64,000 nt of DNA from Pseudonocardia ammonioxydans (GTDB lineage: Bacteria; Actinomycetota; Actinomycetes; Mycobacteriales; Pseudonocardiaceae): NCBI RefSeq assembly GCF_900115005.1, contig NZ_FOUY01000030.1:1-64000 (forward strand), read 5' to 3'. Below the pieces are notes generated by a model that did no database searches, was not told the DNA's origin, and saw only the letters and a program-made list of their open reading frames with translations. Every line of letters begins with the position of its first letter. Position 1 is the stretch's first letter. A program made the position numbers and the translations under genes. Positions 31,508-39,862 of the stretch are shown in pieces.

Positions 31508-32647
31508 GTGCTCTCACCCGGACTGGAGAAGGTCCTCGCCGAGGACCGCCCGACACCCTTCCTCGCACTGGACCCGCAGGTCGTGCGGGAGCGCTACCGG
31601 GAACTGGCCGCCGCGTTCGGTGACGCGCGGATCCTCTACGCGGTCAAGGCGTGCCCGGAGCAGGCGGTGCTGCGCGCCCTGGTCGAGGAGGGCGCCGGGT
31701 TCGACGTCGCCTCCCAGCAGGAGATCACCCTGTGCCTGGCCGCCGGGGCCGATCCGGCGTCGCTGCAGCACGGCAACCCGGTGCGCGGGCCCGGGGCGGC
31801 GGCGCGGGCGGCCGCGGCCGGGGTGCGCCGGTTCGTCACCGACAGCGCCGAGGACGTCGACGCGCTGGCCGCCGAGGTCCCCGGCGCGCGGGTGCAGGTG
31901 CGGCTCTCGGTCGACGACACCGGTTCCGCCACCCCGTTCCACGGCAAGTTCGGGGCCCTGCCGGAGGTGGCGGTGTCCCTGCTGCGCCGGGCGGCGTGCC
32001 ACGGCCTGGACCCGGCGGGCGTCACCTTCCACGCCGGGTCCCAGCAGACCCGGCCGCAGACCTACGCCGCGGCGGTCGCCGTCGCCCTGCGGGTGGCCGG
32101 GCGCGCCGGGCTCGCCCGGCCGGAGCTGGACCTGGGCGGGGGCTGGCCGGTGGCCTACCGGTCCGCGGTCGCCGGGCCCGGGGAGTTCGCCGCGGCCGTC
32201 CGCGACGCCGTCGCCGGTGCGGTGGCGGCCGGGCACGTCGACGGTGCCGACCTGCTGCTCGAGCCCGGACGCGCGCTGGCCGGGCCGGCCGGGGTGCTGC
32301 GGACGGGGGTGCTGCGGGTGTCGCGGCGCCCCGGGATCGACCACCGCCGCTGGGTCTACCTCGACGTCGGCCGCTACCAGGGTCTCGCCGAGACCGAGGG
32401 GGAGGCGATCGGCTACCCCGTCCGGGCCCCCGGCCGCACCGGCGCGCCGGCGCCCGTCGTGCTGGCCGGGCCGACCTGCGACGGCGACGACGTGATCTAC
32501 CGGCGGACGCCCGTCGCCCTGCCGTGCGACCTCGCCGCGGGCGACGTGCTCGACCTGCTCCACACCGGCGCCTACACCTCGAGCTACGCCTCGGTCGGGT
32601 TCAACGGCTTCGGCCCGCTGGACGTCGTCGTCGCCGACCCGGCATGA
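31508..32647 (+). CDS. PLP-dependent ornithine/lysine-type decarboxylase (alanine-racemase fold)
   Basis: A 379-residue group IV decarboxylase. The PLP Lys is in ILYAVKACPEQAV (early, as expected), FDVASQQEI and FHAGSQQTRP match substrate and PLP contact loops, ELDLGGGWP binds the phosphate, and GPTCDGDDV carries the active-site Cys and Asp typical of ornithine decarboxylases. It should make putrescine or another diamine. GTG 31508 has GGGGGAG 9 nt upstream; ATG 31490 is also in frame. Its stop overlaps the next gene start (ATGA), giving a two-gene polyamine operon. Confidence 0.88.
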   Translation: MLSPGLEKVLAEDRPTPFLALDPQVVRERYRELAAAFGDARILYAVKACPEQAVLRALVEEGAGFDVASQQEITLCLAAGADPASLQHGNPVRGPGAAARAAAAGVRRFVTDSAEDVDALAAEVPGARVQVRLSVDDTGSATPFHGKFGALPEVAVSLLRRAACHGLDPAGVTFHAGSQQTRPQTYAAAVAVALRVAGRAGLARPELDLGGGWPVAYRSAVAGPGEFAAAVRDAVAGAVAAGHVDGADLLLEPGRALAGPAGVLRTGVLRVSRRPGIDHRRWVYLDVGRYQGLAETEGEAIGYPVRAPGRTGAPAPVVLAGPTCDGDDVIYRRTPVALPCDLAAGDVLDLLHTGAYTSSYASVGFNGFGPLDVVVADPA

Positions 32648-34032
32648 GGCGCGCCACGACGTCGGGTATGCGGCACGACAAGCACCTCACGGGACGTTTA
32701 CCGTGTCCGGACGTGTCATCCTCCACCTCGCTGAACCCGCCCGTGCCGTCCGAGGGCGCCGGGGAGCTCCATCCGGGCTTCGGGCTCACCGGGCCGGACT
32801 CGCCGGCGCTGCCGAGCACGTCCTCCCCGGTCGGCAGGCACGTCCTCGCCGAGCTCGGCGGCATCGACGCCGCCATCCTGGACGACGACCAACGGTTGCG
32901 GACCGACCTGGCCGCGGCGCTGACCGAGTCCGGTGCGCAGGTCCGGCAGGTCGTCACCGAGCGGTTCGAGCCGCAGGGCGCGACGGTGGTCGCGGTGCTG
33001 GCCGAGTCGCACGCCTCGATCCACACCTGGCCGGAGCACGGTGGCATGCACGTCGACGTGTTCACCTGCGGGGACAGCGCGGACCCGGTCGCGGCCGTGC
33101 GCAACCTCGCCGAGCGGGTCGGGGCCACCGACACCGCCCTGCAGGTCGTCGACCGCGGTGGCGCCCCGCGTACGGTCACCGAGCCGATCTCGGAGGACCT
33201 GAGCCGGCGCTGGCGGCTCGGCCGCGTGCACCACGTGGCCCACACCGGGTTCCAGAAGGTGGTCGTCGCCGACACCGCGCACGGCGTCACCCTGTTCTGC
33301 GACGACGAGCGTCAGTCCACCGAGCACACCCAGCTCACCTACCACGAGGCGCTGGTCTGGCCGGGCGCGCTGCTGGCCCGCCGGCTGGAGCGGGTCCTGA
33401 TCGTCGGGTCCTCGGAGGGCGTCGCCTCGGAGATGGCGGTCGCCGCCGGCGCGACGCACGTCGACCACGTCGACATCGACACCGAGGCCGTGCGGATCTG
33501 CGCCGAGTACCTGCCCTACGGCTACACCCCGCAGAGCCTCGCGGCGGCCGAGCGCGGGGACGGCCCGGTGAGGCTGCACTACGCCGACGGCGGGCAGTAC
33601 GTGCTGGACAGCACCGAGCACTGGGACCTGATCATCGTCGACCTGCCCGACGAGCGCCCCGACGAGCCGGAGGCCCAGATCAACCGGCTCTACGAGGAGG
33701 ACTTCGTCCGGTCCTGCGCCGACCGGCTCACCGAGGGCGGCGTGCTGGTGTTCCAGGCGGGCAGCCCCGCGGTGTGGCGCGACGCGACGCTCAAGGCGGC
33801 CTGGCAGCGGTTCACCTCGGTGTTCGGCGAGACCGGTGGCCGCGGTGTCTACATCGGGTGCGAGGAGCACGAGTGGGCGTTCCTGGCCGGGGTCCGCGAG
33901 CCGATGGACGACCCCGGTGAGGTCGCCGCCTCCCGGCTGGCCGCGATGCCGCACCGGCCGCAGATGTGGGACGAGGTGTCCCTGCGGCACCGGCTGGTGG
34001 CGCCGCTGTCGCTGCGCCGGCTAACCGGCTGA
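32644..34032 (+). CDS. Fused S-adenosylmethionine decarboxylase - spermidine-synthase-like protein
   Basis: A 462-residue two-domain protein. Residues about 60-175 are a bacterial class 1b AdoMet decarboxylase (GRHVLAELGGID; the self-cleaving Ser is in AESHASIHTWPE, followed by VDVFTCG with the active-site Cys). Residues about 185-445 resemble spermidine synthase (DDERQSTEHTQLTYHEALVWP, HVDHVDIDTEAVRICAEYL), but the AdoMet loop is VGSSEG rather than GGGDG, and the catalytic region is VDLPDERPDEPEAQ. Together with the upstream decarboxylase it could make an aminopropylated polyamine. ATG 32644 overlaps the upstream stop; the first about 55 residues are probably disordered, so a later start is possible. 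Confidence 0.85.
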   Translation: MRRATTSGMRHDKHLTGRLPCPDVSSSTSLNPPVPSEGAGELHPGFGLTGPDSPALPSTSSPVGRHVLAELGGIDAAILDDDQRLRTDLAAALTESGAQVRQVVTERFEPQGATVVAVLAESHASIHTWPEHGGMHVDVFTCGDSADPVAAVRNLAERVGATDTALQVVDRGGAPRTVTEPISEDLSRRWRLGRVHHVAHTGFQKVVVADTAHGVTLFCDDERQSTEHTQLTYHEALVWPGALLARRLERVLIVGSSEGVASEMAVAAGATHVDHVDIDTEAVRICAEYLPYGYTPQSLAAAERGDGPVRLHYADGGQYVLDSTEHWDLIIVDLPDERPDEPEAQINRLYEEDFVRSCADRLTEGGVLVFQAGSPAVWRDATLKAAWQRFTSVFGETGGRGVYIGCEEHEWAFLAGVREPMDDPGEVAASRLAAMPHRPQMWDEVSLRHRLVAPLSLRRLTG

Positions 34033-34124
34033 ACCGGGGCGTAACCGCGGGTGATGATGATCGTTGGGCGGGGCAGGGCCGGTGAGCTGGTCACCGGCCG
34101 CCCCGACCGGAGGTCCCAGAGCCC

Positions 34125-35117
34125 GTGCGCCGTCCCCGCCCCTCCCGCTGGCTGGCCGTGGCCACCATGACCGTTCTGACCTCGGCGGGTATGGGCGCGC
34201 TCGCGCCCGCACAGGCGGAGGCGCCGACCACGTTCACCGGGACCACACTGTCGGCGCGCAACCTCGACACCACCGCGGCCGGGCGCTACGTCGCGCTCGG
34301 CGACTCCTACGCGGCCGGACCGCTGGTGCCGCTGCAGACCGGGCTCCCGGCCGGCTGCCTGCGGTCGAACGACAACTACCCGGCGGTGCTCGCCCGCTCG
34401 GCCGGGTTCGGCGACTTCACCGACGTCTCCTGCAGCGGTGCGACGACCGAGGACATGACCGCGCCGCAGCAGGTCGACCTCGGGCCGAACGCGCCCCAGC
34501 TCGACGCCCTCGACGGGACGGAGTCGCTGGTCACGGTCACCATCGGCGGCAACGACATCGGGTTCGGCGAGATCATCCAGGAGTGCGCGACCCGGTCCTC
34601 GGCCGACCTGCTGGGTGCGGCCTGCCGGGACTTCTACACCGACGGCGGCGACGACGAGCTGACCGAGCGGATCGAGGACGCCTCGTCGAAGGTGGCCGAC
34701 ACGCTCTCCGCGATCCGGGACCGGTCGCCGGCCGCGCGGGTGGCCGTCGTCGGGTACCCGACGATCCTGCCCGACGAGGGCCCGGGCTGCTACCCGGTCG
34801 CGCCGTTCAGCGCTGGGGACACCGCGTACCTGCGCGAGGTCGAGAAGCAGCTGAACGGGATGCTCGCCGCCGAGGCGGCCGAGGCCGGTGTGGACTACGT
34901 CGACACCTACACGCCGACCATCGGCCACGACATCTGCACGCTGCCCGGGCAGAAGTGGGTCGAGGGCCTGGTCCCGACGGCGCCGGCCGCGCCGGTGCAC
35001 CCGAACGCGCAGGGCATGCGCGCCATGGCCGCGGCCACCGGCGCGGTGCTCGGGGTGCCGGTGGCGGCGCCGTCGTCGCAGCCGGCCCGGGCCGAGGCCG
35101 CGCCGGCAGGCAACTGA
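34125..35117 (+). CDS. Secreted SGNH/GDSL hydrolase
   Basis: A 330-residue exported esterase or lipase. Residues 1-32 are a signal peptide (RRPRPSRW, hydrophobic AVATMTVLTSAGMGALA, AQA cleavage). Block I is YVALGDSYAAGPLVPLQ (Ser nucleophile), block III VTIGGNDIGF (oxyanion Asn), and block V VHPNAQGMRAMA (catalytic His). Paired Cys residues suggest disulfides, as in Streptomyces SGNH lipases. GTG 34125 follows CGGAGGTC. It stands alone and is followed by a palindromic terminator. Confidence 0.92.
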   Translation: MRRPRPSRWLAVATMTVLTSAGMGALAPAQAEAPTTFTGTTLSARNLDTTAAGRYVALGDSYAAGPLVPLQTGLPAGCLRSNDNYPAVLARSAGFGDFTDVSCSGATTEDMTAPQQVDLGPNAPQLDALDGTESLVTVTIGGNDIGFGEIIQECATRSSADLLGAACRDFYTDGGDDELTERIEDASSKVADTLSAIRDRSPAARVAVVGYPTILPDEGPGCYPVAPFSAGDTAYLREVEKQLNGMLAAEAAEAGVDYVDTYTPTIGHDICTLPGQKWVEGLVPTAPAAPVHPNAQGMRAMAAATGAVLGVPVAAPSSQPARAEAAPAGN

Positions 35118-35141
35118 CCCCCCGCCGACACGCCCCGCGCC

Positions 35142-35165
35142 CGTTGCGGGCCCGGGCCCGCAACG
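35142..35165 (+). terminator. 24-bp palindromic terminator
   Basis: A perfect inverted repeat (CGTTGCGGGCCC and its complement), 25 bp after the hydrolase stop and about 50 bp before the FUSC gene. Confidence 0.65.
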
Positions 35166-35214
35166 TGGCGTGCGTGCCAGACTCGCGGCCGTGACCGGCG
35201 TGGTGGGGGAGCGA

Positions 35215-37968
35215 GTGACCGGCTGGTGGGCCGAGGTGCGGTCGCGGGCCGCCGCGGTGGACCCGGGACGCATCCGGCTGCACATGGCCACGGTCGCGAC
35301 CGCCGCGATGATGTCGGCGGCCCTGCTGGCCACCGGGCTGCGCGCGCTGACCGGCGCCCCGGTCACGATCGTGCTGTTCTCCGTCGTCCTGGCGATGATC
35401 AGCAACCTGGCCGTCAACGAGCCCCAGCTGTCCCGTCGCCGGATCACCACCGCGCTCATGCTGCTGCCCGCGGCCGGGTCGGCGACCCTGAGCTCGCTGC
35501 TGTCCGGGCACCGGATCGCCGCGGACGCCGTGTTCGTGCTGGTCATGGTGGTGGCCGTGGCGGTGCGGCGGTTCGGCCCGCGGGGCAGCGCCCTGGGCAT
35601 GGCCGCGTTCTCGCCGTACTTCCTCGTGCAGTTCCTGCAGGCCGGTCCGGCGCTGCTGCCGCTGCTGCTGGCCGCGGTGGTGATCGGCATCGGGAGCACG
35701 TTCGTGCTGCGCTGCGTGGTCCTCGTGCGCCGGGTCGAGACGGTGCTGGAGATGCTGGTGCGCGCGTTCCAGGCCCGGCTGCACGCCGTGCTGCTCGCCG
35801 CGTCGGACGTGGTGGACGCGCACGGCGGGCCCGCGACGCCGGACCTGGGCCCGCTGCTGCGGGCGCAGGCCCGGCTGAACGAGACGGCACTGCTGGTGGC
35901 CGACCGCCTCGACGACGCCGACGACGACCCGGCGACCCGCCGGCCCGCCGTGCTGCCCGGGGGTCTGCGCCCGGGCGGGCCGGAGGAGGCGGAGAGCGAG
36001 ATCGCCGGCCTGCGGCAGTGGATCGTCGACTCGGAGCTGGCCGCCGAACGCGTCGCGATGTCGGTGCGCCGGTCGGTCGAGCACCACGACACGATCACCC
36101 CCGACGACCGGGACGCGCTCGGCGCGGGCATCCGGGCGCTGGCCGCGGCGACCGCGGTGGGCACCCCGGGTGCGATCGCGGCCGGTCTCTACCAGTCGGC
36201 GCGCGACGCGGTCGCCGACATCGTCGCCCGGTCCGGAGGTCGCGGCGCCGACGCCCGGGAGCAGCGGATCGGGTTCGCCGTGCTCCGGCTGGCCGACGCG
36301 ATGCAGACCACCGTCGAGGAGGCCCACCGGCGGATCGCCGAGCGCCGCGAGGCCGACGAGGAACCGGCCGAGGCCGGACCCGACCGGCCCGAGGAGGACA
36401 AGCAGGAGGGCCTGAAGCTGCACACCCGCCAGGCGGTGCAGGTGGGTGTCGCGAGCAGCCTCGCGATCGTCGTCGGGGAGATGATCTCGCCGGACCGCTG
36501 GTACTGGGCGGTGATCGCGGCGTTCGTCGTGTTCGCCGGCACCGCCAGCCGCGGTGACGTGCTCAGCCGTGGCTGGGCCCGGGCCGTCGGTACCGCGGGC
36601 GGGGTGATCGCCGGGATGCTGCTCGCGGTGCTGGTCGCGGGGAACGTGCTCGCCAGCCTGGTGCTGCTGTTCGTGTGCGTGTTCCTCGCGCTGTACCTGG
36701 TGCGGATCTCGCAGACGATGATGGCGTTCTGGATCACCGCGGTGCTCGCGCTGCTCTACGGGGTGATCGGGCAGTTCAGCTTCGAGACGATGCTGCTGCG
36801 GGTGGAGGAGACCATCGCCGGCGGGGCGCTCGGCATGCTCGCCGCCTACCTGATCCTGCCGACCCGCTCGCGCACCGCCTTCGCCGACGCCCTCGACGAG
36901 GCGCTCGTCGCGGTCGACGTCTCGCTGCATACCTCGGTCGACGCCGCGCTGGGCCGGACGGGCATCGAGGACCCGCTGGAAAAGGCCCGCGAGGTGGGCG
37001 AGAAGGTCGCGACGGTCCGGCAGCGGGCCCGGCCGCTGGAGCACCCGATCGCCCGCCGCCCGATGCGGCGCGGGGTGCACCACACGGTCCGGGTCGTCGG
37101 CGCGCTGGACCACTACACCCGGCTGCTGGCCGCGCAGGCGGCCGTGGCCCACGTCCCCGGCTGGGCGGGGACCCTGGACCCGGCGTCGGTGCGGGTGCGG
37201 GAGAACGTCGAGGGCCTGCGCCGGATCCTCAACGACGGCTGGGGGCCCGCGGAGCGGCGCGAGCACGGACCCGGTGCCGTGCCCGCCGACTACGGCGTCG
37301 CCTCGGCCGAGGACCTGATCGACGCCGCCGAGACCGACGCCGCGGCGCAGCCGGGGGAGCAGGCGTGGGACCAGGGGGCATCGGCCGCCGACCGGAGCGC
37401 TCCTGCCGATCGGGCTGCGCTCGCGGAGGGAGCTGCTGCCGACCGGCCGGGCCGCGCGGACGGTGCCGATCCCGCAGGTCGGGCCGCTCCCGCAGGCCGC
37501 GCCGCTGATGCCGACCGGGCGGCCCGCGCGAACGGGGCCGCTCTCGCAGGCCGGGGCGCTGCGGCCGACCGGTCGGACGGGGCCGTTCCCGCGGACCCGG
37601 CTGCTCCCGCAGACCGGACCGCTCCTGCCGACCGCCCGGCCCGCGCGAACGGGGCCGATCACGCAGGCCCGGCTGCTCCCGCGGGCCGGGGAACGGGCGT
37701 CCGGCCCGGCCCGGTCGCCGGGCCCCCGGACGCCGGCGTCACCGACACCGCGGGCTGGCCGGCGCCGACCCACCCGTCGGTGCGCAACGCCGCCGCGGGG
37801 ACACCGCCCGGGCACCGGCTGCGGCGGCTGGCGGCCGCGCGGCTGCTGCGCCGGGTCGACCAGCTCGCCGTCGGCCTGGCCCGCGAGCTCTGCGGCGGGA
37901 CCTGGAACGAGCAGCCCGAGTCCGAGCGCCGGGCCGGGGCCCAGAAGGCCGTCCGCGACGGGGGTTAG
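35215..37968 (+). CDS. FUSC-family (aromatic acid exporter-like) membrane protein
   Basis: A 917-residue transporter-like protein with two membrane blocks: residues about 25-180 (MATVATAAMMSAALLATGLRAL, VTIVLFSVVLAMISNLAV) and about 410-560 (LHTRQAVQVGVASSLAIVVGEM, YWAVIAAFVVFAGTASRGDVL), joined by a helical cytoplasmic region, as in FUSC/YccS efflux proteins. The C-terminal region about 710-830 is a low-complexity Ala/Asp/Pro/Arg tract. GTG 35215 is favoured by GGGGGAG just upstream; GTG 35191 is an alternative. The substrate is unknown; aromatic acids or lipids are family precedents. Confidence 0.85.
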   Translation: MTGWWAEVRSRAAAVDPGRIRLHMATVATAAMMSAALLATGLRALTGAPVTIVLFSVVLAMISNLAVNEPQLSRRRITTALMLLPAAGSATLSSLLSGHRIAADAVFVLVMVVAVAVRRFGPRGSALGMAAFSPYFLVQFLQAGPALLPLLLAAVVIGIGSTFVLRCVVLVRRVETVLEMLVRAFQARLHAVLLAASDVVDAHGGPATPDLGPLLRAQARLNETALLVADRLDDADDDPATRRPAVLPGGLRPGGPEEAESEIAGLRQWIVDSELAAERVAMSVRRSVEHHDTITPDDRDALGAGIRALAAATAVGTPGAIAAGLYQSARDAVADIVARSGGRGADAREQRIGFAVLRLADAMQTTVEEAHRRIAERREADEEPAEAGPDRPEEDKQEGLKLHTRQAVQVGVASSLAIVVGEMISPDRWYWAVIAAFVVFAGTASRGDVLSRGWARAVGTAGGVIAGMLLAVLVAGNVLASLVLLFVCVFLALYLVRISQTMMAFWITAVLALLYGVIGQFSFETMLLRVEETIAGGALGMLAAYLILPTRSRTAFADALDEALVAVDVSLHTSVDAALGRTGIEDPLEKAREVGEKVATVRQRARPLEHPIARRPMRRGVHHTVRVVGALDHYTRLLAAQAAVAHVPGWAGTLDPASVRVRENVEGLRRILNDGWGPAERREHGPGAVPADYGVASAEDLIDAAETDAAAQPGEQAWDQGASAADRSAPADRAALAEGAAADRPGRADGADPAGRAAPAGRAADADRAARANGAALAGRGAAADRSDGAVPADPAAPADRTAPADRPARANGADHAGPAAPAGRGTGVRPGPVAGPPDAGVTDTAGWPAPTHPSVRNAAAGTPPGHRLRRLAAARLLRRVDQLAVGLARELCGGTWNEQPESERRAGAQKAVRDGG
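37376..37700 (+). repeat. Degenerate Ala-Asp-Arg repeat tract in the FUSC gene
   Basis: Irregular repeats encoding PADRAA, GRAAPAG and ARANGA-like units over about 110 residues near the C-terminus. Probably a disordered, fast-evolving linker. Confidence 0.65.
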
Positions 37969-37971
37969 GCT
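37966..37971 (+). promoter_or_regulatory. -10 box built on the FUSC stop codon
   Basis: TAGGCT includes the TAG stop of the FUSC gene (37966-37968) and lies 6 nt before GTG 37978, so the enoyl-CoA hydratase gene probably has its own leaderless promoter. Confidence 0.5.
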
Positions 37972-37977
37972 CCGACG

Positions 37978-38718
37978 GTGATCACCGTGAGCACCACCGA
38001 CGGGGTCGGTCTGATCGAGCTGAACCGTCCCGAGCGCCGCAACGCCCTCGACATCGCCACCTGCCGGGAGTTGGTGGAGGCCGCCGCGTCCGTCCGGGCC
38101 GACGGGGCCCGGGCCGTGGTCGTGGCCGGCAACGGTCCGGCGTTCTGCTCCGGGGCCGACTTCGGCGAGGTCTACGGCGCGGACTTCCTCGACGCGCTCT
38201 ACACCGCCCTGCACGCGGTCGCCGATCTGCCGATGCCGGTGGTCGCGGCGGTCACCGGCCCGGCGATCGGCGCCGGCCTGCAGCTGTCGCTGGCCTGTGA
38301 CCTGCGGGTCGCCGCACCGGAGGCGGTGTTCGGGCTGCCGACCGCGCGGCTCGGGCTCGCCGTCGACCCGTGGACGATCGAGCGGCTGGTCCAGATCGCC
38401 GGTGGCGGCACCGCGCGGAGCCTGTTGCTGGCGTGCGCCACGGTCGACGCACCGACCGCGCACGCCCGCGGGCTCGCCGACACCCTCGGGGACCGTGACG
38501 CCGCCGTCGCCCTGGCCACCGACATCGCGACGATGGCGCCGCTGACCCTGGCCTACAACAAGCGCGCCGCGAACACCTACGGCCGCGGTGGGCACACCGG
38601 CGACGACGTCGTCGGTGCGTTGCAGGAGGAGTTCGCCGCCTGCTGGCGCGCCGAGGACATCGCGGAGGGCCGCGCGGCCCGTGCGGAGAAGCGCACCCCG
38701 GTCTTCCAGGGCCGCTGA
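37978..38718 (+). CDS. Enoyl-CoA hydratase/isomerase family protein
   Basis: A 246-residue crotonase-fold protein. ELNRPERRNALD, the oxyanion-forming FCSGADFGEVYG and PVVAAVTGPAIGAGLQLSLACDLRVA are typical. At the second catalytic Glu position of classical hydratases the sequence reads GLPTARLGLAVD, so hydratase activity is uncertain; isomerase or hydrolase chemistry is possible. GTG 37978 follows a TAGGCT box. No neighbouring beta-oxidation gene fixes the pathway. Confidence 0.85.
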   Translation: MITVSTTDGVGLIELNRPERRNALDIATCRELVEAAASVRADGARAVVVAGNGPAFCSGADFGEVYGADFLDALYTALHAVADLPMPVVAAVTGPAIGAGLQLSLACDLRVAAPEAVFGLPTARLGLAVDPWTIERLVQIAGGGTARSLLLACATVDAPTAHARGLADTLGDRDAAVALATDIATMAPLTLAYNKRAANTYGRGGHTGDDVVGALQEEFAACWRAEDIAEGRAARAEKRTPVFQGR

Positions 38719-38747
38719 TCCTCCCGGCCCACTGATCCTCCCGGCCC
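38716..38747. repeat. 15-bp tandem direct repeat at the hydratase stop
   Basis: TGATCCTCCCGGCCC occurs at 38716-38730 and 38733-38747; the first copy contains the TGA stop codon of the enoyl-CoA hydratase gene. Confidence 0.7.
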
Positions 38748-38859
38748 GCCGGGACCTTCCCGTCGGGCACCGTCCTCCGGCTCACCCTCCGACCGGTTCA
38801 AGATCGGCTTCAGCTACTGTCCGGGTGCGGGCGACCGCGGTGGGTAGGGAGGTGGGTCG

Positions 38860-39363
38860 ATGCGGCGAGCAACGCGACGGGTCGGGATGCTGGCCGGTGC
38901 GCTGGCCCTGGTCGGTGCGGTCACCGCGGGTGTCGCGGTCGCACAACCTCCCGAGCAGGGCGAACCGCCGTCGGGGACCACCGCCCCGCAGGTCGCGAGC
39001 GGCCCCCTCGTCGAGGGCACCCCGTGCACGTCGTCCGCGCGCGCCTGCGTCGACCTGGCCACCAGCCGGACCTGGCTGCTCGAGAACGGCCGGGTCGTCG
39101 CCGGGCCGGTGCCGATGAGCCCCGGCGCCCCCTCCGACCCCACCCCGCGTGGGGTGTTCGGGGTGCAGTGGAAGGCCGAGCAGTGGACCAGCCGGGAGAG
39201 CTACACCCAGATGCCCTACTCGGTGTTCTTCGCCGCCGGGGGCGTCGCCTTCCACCAGGGGGCGATGGACACGCCGTCCGCGGGCTGCGTCAAACTGGAC
39301 GAGGCGAACGCCAAGCTCTGGTTCGACACCCTGCAGGTCGGCGACCAGGTGCAGGTTCTGTGA
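38860..39363 (+). CDS. Secreted L,D-transpeptidase (YkuD type)
   Basis: A 167-residue exported protein: signal peptide about residues 1-29 (RRATRRVGMLAGALALVGAVTAGVAVAQ), a short Pro/Gly linker, then a YkuD domain (ACVDLATSRTWLLENGRVV, SPGAPSDPTPRGVF). The catalytic site reads FHQGAMDTPSAGCVKL, with the nucleophile Cys; the usual SHGCVR His is replaced by Ala here. These enzymes form 3-3 peptidoglycan crosslinks. ATG 38860 follows GGGAGGTGGG. A BlaI regulator and an M56 protease lie just downstream on the same strand. Confidence 0.88.
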   Translation: MRRATRRVGMLAGALALVGAVTAGVAVAQPPEQGEPPSGTTAPQVASGPLVEGTPCTSSARACVDLATSRTWLLENGRVVAGPVPMSPGAPSDPTPRGVFGVQWKAEQWTSRESYTQMPYSVFFAAGGVAFHQGAMDTPSAGCVKLDEANAKLWFDTLQVGDQVQVL

Positions 39364-39380
39364 CGCTTCTCCCGCGAGGC

Positions 39381-39397
39381 TTCTACGTTTTGTAGAA
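39381..39397. promoter_or_regulatory. Palindromic operator of the BlaI-type gene
   Basis: TTCTAC-GTTTT-GTAGAA, 14 nt before ATG 39411. BlaI/MecI repressors bind short palindromes with TAC/GTA arms, so autoregulation is likely. Confidence 0.65.
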
Positions 39398-39410
39398 AGG
39401 ATCGCGTAGG

Positions 39411-39761
39411 ATGAGCGGCGTGACGAGTCTGGGGGAGCTGGAGCGGGCGGTCATGAACGTCCTGTGGGAGACCGACCGGGACATGACCGCGCGCGAGGTG
39501 CAGGACCAGCTCGCCGACCGCGACCTGGCAACGACGACGGTGCTGACCGTACTGGGCCGGTTGGAGCGCAAGCAGCTGGTGCACCGCATCCGCGACGGTC
39601 GCGCCCACCACTACCGCCCGGTCGCCAGCCGCGAGGACCACGTCGCGGAGCTCATGAGCGACGCCCTCGACGACGCCTCCGACCGCGGTGCGGCCCTGGC
39701 CCGCTTCCTGGGCACCATGTCCGACGAGGAACGCTCCCGGCTGCGCGACCTGCTCGGCTGA
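39411..39761 (+). CDS. BlaI/MecI/CopY-family repressor
   Basis: A 116-residue winged-helix repressor. LGELERAVMNVLWETDRDMTAREVQDQL and TTTVLTVLGRLERKQLVHRIRDGRAHHYRPV are the DNA-binding domain; the C-terminal helices are the dimerisation part that is cleaved in BlaI. ATG 39411 has AAAGGA 9 nt upstream; GTG 39420 is an alternative. An M56 metalloprotease gene follows about 100 nt downstream, the usual sensor-repressor pairing, and an L,D-transpeptidase gene precedes it. Confidence 0.92.
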   Translation: MSGVTSLGELERAVMNVLWETDRDMTAREVQDQLADRDLATTTVLTVLGRLERKQLVHRIRDGRAHHYRPVASREDHVAELMSDALDDASDRGAALARFLGTMSDEERSRLRDLLG

Positions 39762-39862
39762 CCCGTGAGTGGTTACCGCGGCTCTGACCGCGATAGCCGC
39801 GCACGGGTGGATTGGAGGGGTCGTGCGGCGACGCCGGGCCGGTTCGGCCACGATGTGAAGCG

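Noticed and set aside
34807-38595. 1262-residue minus-strand open frame
   Set aside because: Antisense to four well-supported plus-strand genes and low-complexity; no ribosome site or domain.
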